A stretch of 64,000 nucleotides of DNA from NCBI GenBank assembly GCA_965112735.1, contig OZ218961.1:620001-684000 (forward strand), written 5' to 3'. Under the pieces are notes generated by a model. The model searched no databases, was not told the origin of the DNA, and saw only the letters and a program-made list of their open reading frames with translations. This stretch comes from Phaeosaccion multiseriatum (lineage: Eukaryota; Ochrophyta, other classes). Positions 61,074 to 64,000 of the stretch are shown here, one piece after another. Positions within the stretch are counted from its first letter, which is position 1. The number at the start of each line of letters is the position of its first letter. The translations under genes were made by a program, and so were the position numbers.

Positions 61074-62799
61074 TCAACTAGTATAGAAGGGAGGCCCACG
61101 CAGCAGACCATGCTGCCTTTGGCCGGTGTCCTGACCAGCACTCAAACCAACACCCGCCCGAGCGAGCTCTTGAAGGCAGCAGAGGCCCAGGCTGGAGAGA
61201 AGGGGTTGCTCTTCACAGGGGTGGGAGGGGTTCTCGAGGCACTGCCTTTCCCAGATGCCTCCTTCGACGGTAAGATCTGCTCCCTTCCTTCCTTCCTTCC
61301 TTCCTTCCTTGCTTGCTTGCTTGCTTGTTTGCTTGCTCCCTGGAGGGCGTGAGATGTGTGTAATGTGAGTGAACTGGAAGAGAAGGGGGCCGTCAGTCAA
61401 GGAAGGGCGGTGGTGGGCCTTTGGGCCGTCTGGATGGGGGGGGGGCAGCAGGAGCAAGAAAAGTTGCCGACTTTGGTCCGCCACTATCGGCGCCGGAACA
61501 CTACGCTTCGCAGGAAGGTTCCGTGTCAGAAGTAGCCACTGTGAGCCCCTCCTTCACCTCCTCCTTCTCCTCAGCCCCCCCATTCACTCCTTCTAACAGT
61601 CTCTCCTTCCCTCCCCCCCCCCCCACCTCCCTCCCTCCTTCAGCGGTGGTGTGCACTCTGACGCTGTGCACCGTGCAAGACCAAGACAAGGCCCTCTCAG
61701 AGGTACGCCATGTATTCAGCTTCATTGACTTCTCTAGCCCTTATCAACATGTCGTACCCGTCAAGATAATCGACCGATCGCTTCGGTGGATCACTCATAT
61801 TCATCTTTGGCTATTAAGCTATTGCATGCGGCTGGGGCTGTACACGCACACGCACACGCACACACACGCATGCTCTGTATATCTCTCTCTCTTTCACACA
61901 CACACGTGCACACGCACACGCTCACGCTCACACGCACATACACACTCCCTGTGGTTTCTTTCCCTTCCTCCATCCACTGCCATCTTCCACTGCCCATATG
62001 CCTCCTCCCACAGGTGGCACGTGTGCTCCGGTCTGGGGGAAAGTTCGTCTTTATGGAGCACATCGCTGCGGCGCCCCCGAGGGAGGAGGAACCCCGGGGG
62101 GAGGGAAGTAGCAGTGACGCCCCGGGAGAGGGCAGGAGCACAAGTTGGTGGCAGCAGCGCTTCGGTCTGTACTCTCAGCAGCAGCTGCTTGAGCCTCTGC
62201 AGGAGACACTGGCAGGGGGGTGCCATCTTACGCGGCGCACGGATAAGGTAATGGGGTTTCGGGGGGAGGGAGGGAGGGGGGGATGGGGGGAGGGAGGGAG
62301 GGGGGGAGGGAGGGAGGGAGGGAGGCAGGGAGGGATGGAGGAAGGAAGGGAGGGAGGAAGGAAGGGAGGGAGGGAGGAAGGAAGGGAGGGAGGGAGGGAA
62401 GGAGGGAGGGACGGAGGTAGGGAGGAAGGGAGGGAGGGAGGGAGGGAGGGAGGAATGTAGGGATGGGAGGAGAGGGGTGGGGAGACCAGGGAGGGAGAGA
62501 CCATGAGGGTGTGCATGTGTGTCATTTGAGTGTGTGTGTTTCCCACGACACCTCTTGGCAGAACATCTTGACATGAGTGAAATGGTCTCAACCCCCACCC
62601 CGGCTACCTACCTCCCTCCCTTCCCCCCCTGCCCCCCCCCCCCTCCTACCCCACCCCTTCTCCCCAGGCCATCATAGACCGCTGTAAGGAGGAGGGGCCT
62701 TCTCCTCGCCTGTTCTCAAGGTTGCAGACACTCGAGTACTTCTCCGTTGGGTCGCGCTGGCCGGCTTCCCGCCAAATCTCCGGAGTGGCCATCAAATGA
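60407..62799 (+). CDS. METTL7-like SAM-dependent methyltransferase
   Basis: Five exons (60407-60750, 60902-61269, 61644-61702, 62014-62247, 62668-62799) give 378 residues. The N-terminus (MALVVCWVLGIPMVLGWI) is hydrophobic, like the membrane anchor of METTL7/TMT1 proteins, which methylate thiols at ER or lipid droplets in animals. Class I methyltransferase motifs: LEVGIGG..FAFYPPGSRVTGLDPS, ALPFPDASFD, AVVCTLTLCTV, VARVLRSGGKFVFMEHIAA. The METTL7-type end is WWQQRFG and GGCHLTRRTD. An insertion of about eight residues splits motif I, and a Gln-rich insert follows it. The methyl acceptor is unknown. Confidence 0.87.
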
Positions 62800-64000
62800 G
62801 GCGGATCTTTCCATCCACGACCTTTCCACGAACGTTCCACCACCGTTGTTGTACGACCGTTCTTCCCGCCAAAGAATCTTCTCGGATGTGGAACAAGAAG
62901 GTGCAAATGTTCCATCTCTGCTCTTCTCCCCTTTGACCCTCGGTGGATGGATGGTGGGGGGTGGATGGTAGTGGATGGATGGGAGGGAGCGTATCGGTAT
63001 CGATGCATCATCGACTCTGTTGTGTGTTGTTCTCTCCTCTGGTTGGGCTCTCTCTCTCTCTCTCTCACCATGCTGTGGCAGGAAAGAGAGGAAGCCTGAA
63101 GCCTTGAGACGGGGAAAGGAAAGGGAAGGAAGTACACTACTCTCCTCTGGCCTCTTGTTCCCCCCGAGTTGTTTCAAAGAGAGTTTTCTCTCCCTTCTCT
63201 CTCTGAAAGAGGAGGAGAGAGTTGAAAGGAATCTCGAACCGAAACGTCCAATGTCGAGGAGCACCGAACCGAAACGTCCAATGTCGAGGAGCACCGAACC
63301 GAAACGTCCAATGTCGAGGAGCACCGAACCGAAACGTCCAATATCGAGGGGCACCCAACGGCAGCATTTGCCTGCTTGCTGGCGATGTGCTGGCGACTGT
63401 TTTTGCGACTTGTTGGAGCAGGCCGTCGGAAATGAATCACCAACCTTCAGATGGTCGAGCAGGGATGGGGGGAGGGAAGGGAGCCGGCCTGCACAGCAGC
63501 GCTGGTCTATCTCGAGCATTCACGTCCAGCGTTGCCAGCCGTCCAGTCAGTCGGTGAGTCTGTCAGGCAGGCACGTGGTCAGTCAGTCTGTCAGGCAGGT
63601 AGGCAGTCAGTCAGTCAGTCAGGCAGGCAGGCAGTAAGTCAGTCAGTCAGTCAGTCAGGCAGTCAGGCAGTCAGCCAGGCAGTCAGCCAGGCAGTCAGTC
63701 AGTCAGTTCGAGAACCAGTGGTCCGGGCACAAAACTGAAACTGAACCTGGAGCTGCAGAGAGGAGGATAATAGGCAAAGAGCGATTTCGCCCCAGGGGGG
63801 GGGAGGGCTGTGCTGCTGCTGTGGTGGTGCTGCGCTGCTGCTGCTGCCGCCGACGACACTTGCGGCACACTTGTGGCTGGCCCCATTGCAGGACGGCTCA
63901 ATAGATGGGAGTGAGTGAGGAGCCCCCTTGTTCTCAATGGGAAAGACGAGAGAGGGAAGCTCACTGTGTACAATTTAGTACTTTTGTTATACAGAGAAGC
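62800..64000. other. Terminal region with tandem repeats, no clear gene
   Basis: Holds a 30-bp repeat (63229-63356), a CAGT/CAGG-rich stretch (~63540-63712) and a GCTGCT tract. A plus-strand ORF (62975-63637) exists mainly because the 30-bp unit is divisible by three. Nothing with recognisable homology. Confidence 0.6.
63229..63356. repeat. 30-bp tandem repeat, about four units
   Basis: Units contain CCGAAACGTCCAATGTCGAG and are nearly identical; the last is diverged. Frames stay open on both strands. Confidence 0.9.

Noticed and set aside
62975-63637. 220-residue ORF with EPKRPMSRST repeats
   Set aside because: Kept open by a 30-bp repeat and CAGT tracts; no domain and no splice or start context in support.

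Overview
The window is nuclear DNA of a photosynthetic stramenopile (ochrophyte) alga; the genus cannot be named from the sequence. Four observations support this. Genes are multi-exon with GT-AG introns. SQD1, a plastid sulfolipid enzyme, and a 2OG oxygenase both start with a signal peptide ending in A|F, as in red-derived complex plastids. A full CC2D2A gene (ciliary transition zone) implies a flagellated stage. Introns and spacers are saturated with microsatellites.

Layout. 2-3813 (+): 3' part of the XPB/ERCC3 helicase gene. 5250-7547 (-): NIT-domain TKL kinase. 7683-8684 (+): ankyrin gene ANK-1. 9350-10860 (+): 2OG-Fe(II) oxygenase. 12468-30867 (-): CC2D2A, at least 32 exons over 18 kb. 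31944-32972 (-): ANK-2. 34096-35259 (-): FNIP-repeat protein, divergent from the La protein gene (35513-37356, +). 38212-39270 (-): ANK-3. 39696-41533 (-): old yellow enzyme, with a possible zinc-ribbon ORF nested in an intron. 42542-46893 (+): SQD1. 47925-50474 (+): membrane-anchored protein of unknown function. 51221-54310 (-): a fusion of prolyl 4-hydroxylase and a GT60 GlcNAc-transferase. 54872-59894 (-): tandem array ANK-4 (broken), ANK-5, ANK-6. 60407-62799 (+): METTL7-like methyltransferase.

The most interesting locus is 51-60 kb. The fusion enzyme carries both activities that modify Skp1 in the Dictyostelium/Toxoplasma oxygen-sensing pathway. It lies next to an array of ankyrin proteins whose N-termini look like degenerate F-boxes, and F-box proteins bind Skp1. 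The fusion gene and the array also appear to share a related 5' leader exon. The functional link is inference.

The second theme is repeat biology. Simple repeats follow splice signals: (GTGA)n or (GT)n at donors, and (CCCT)n or (CCT)n before acceptors on the coding strand. Two donors sit inside tandem repeats. Two short motifs, ATGGCAGTGGATGG and CTGTAYCACCAAC, recur across unrelated genes and spacers.
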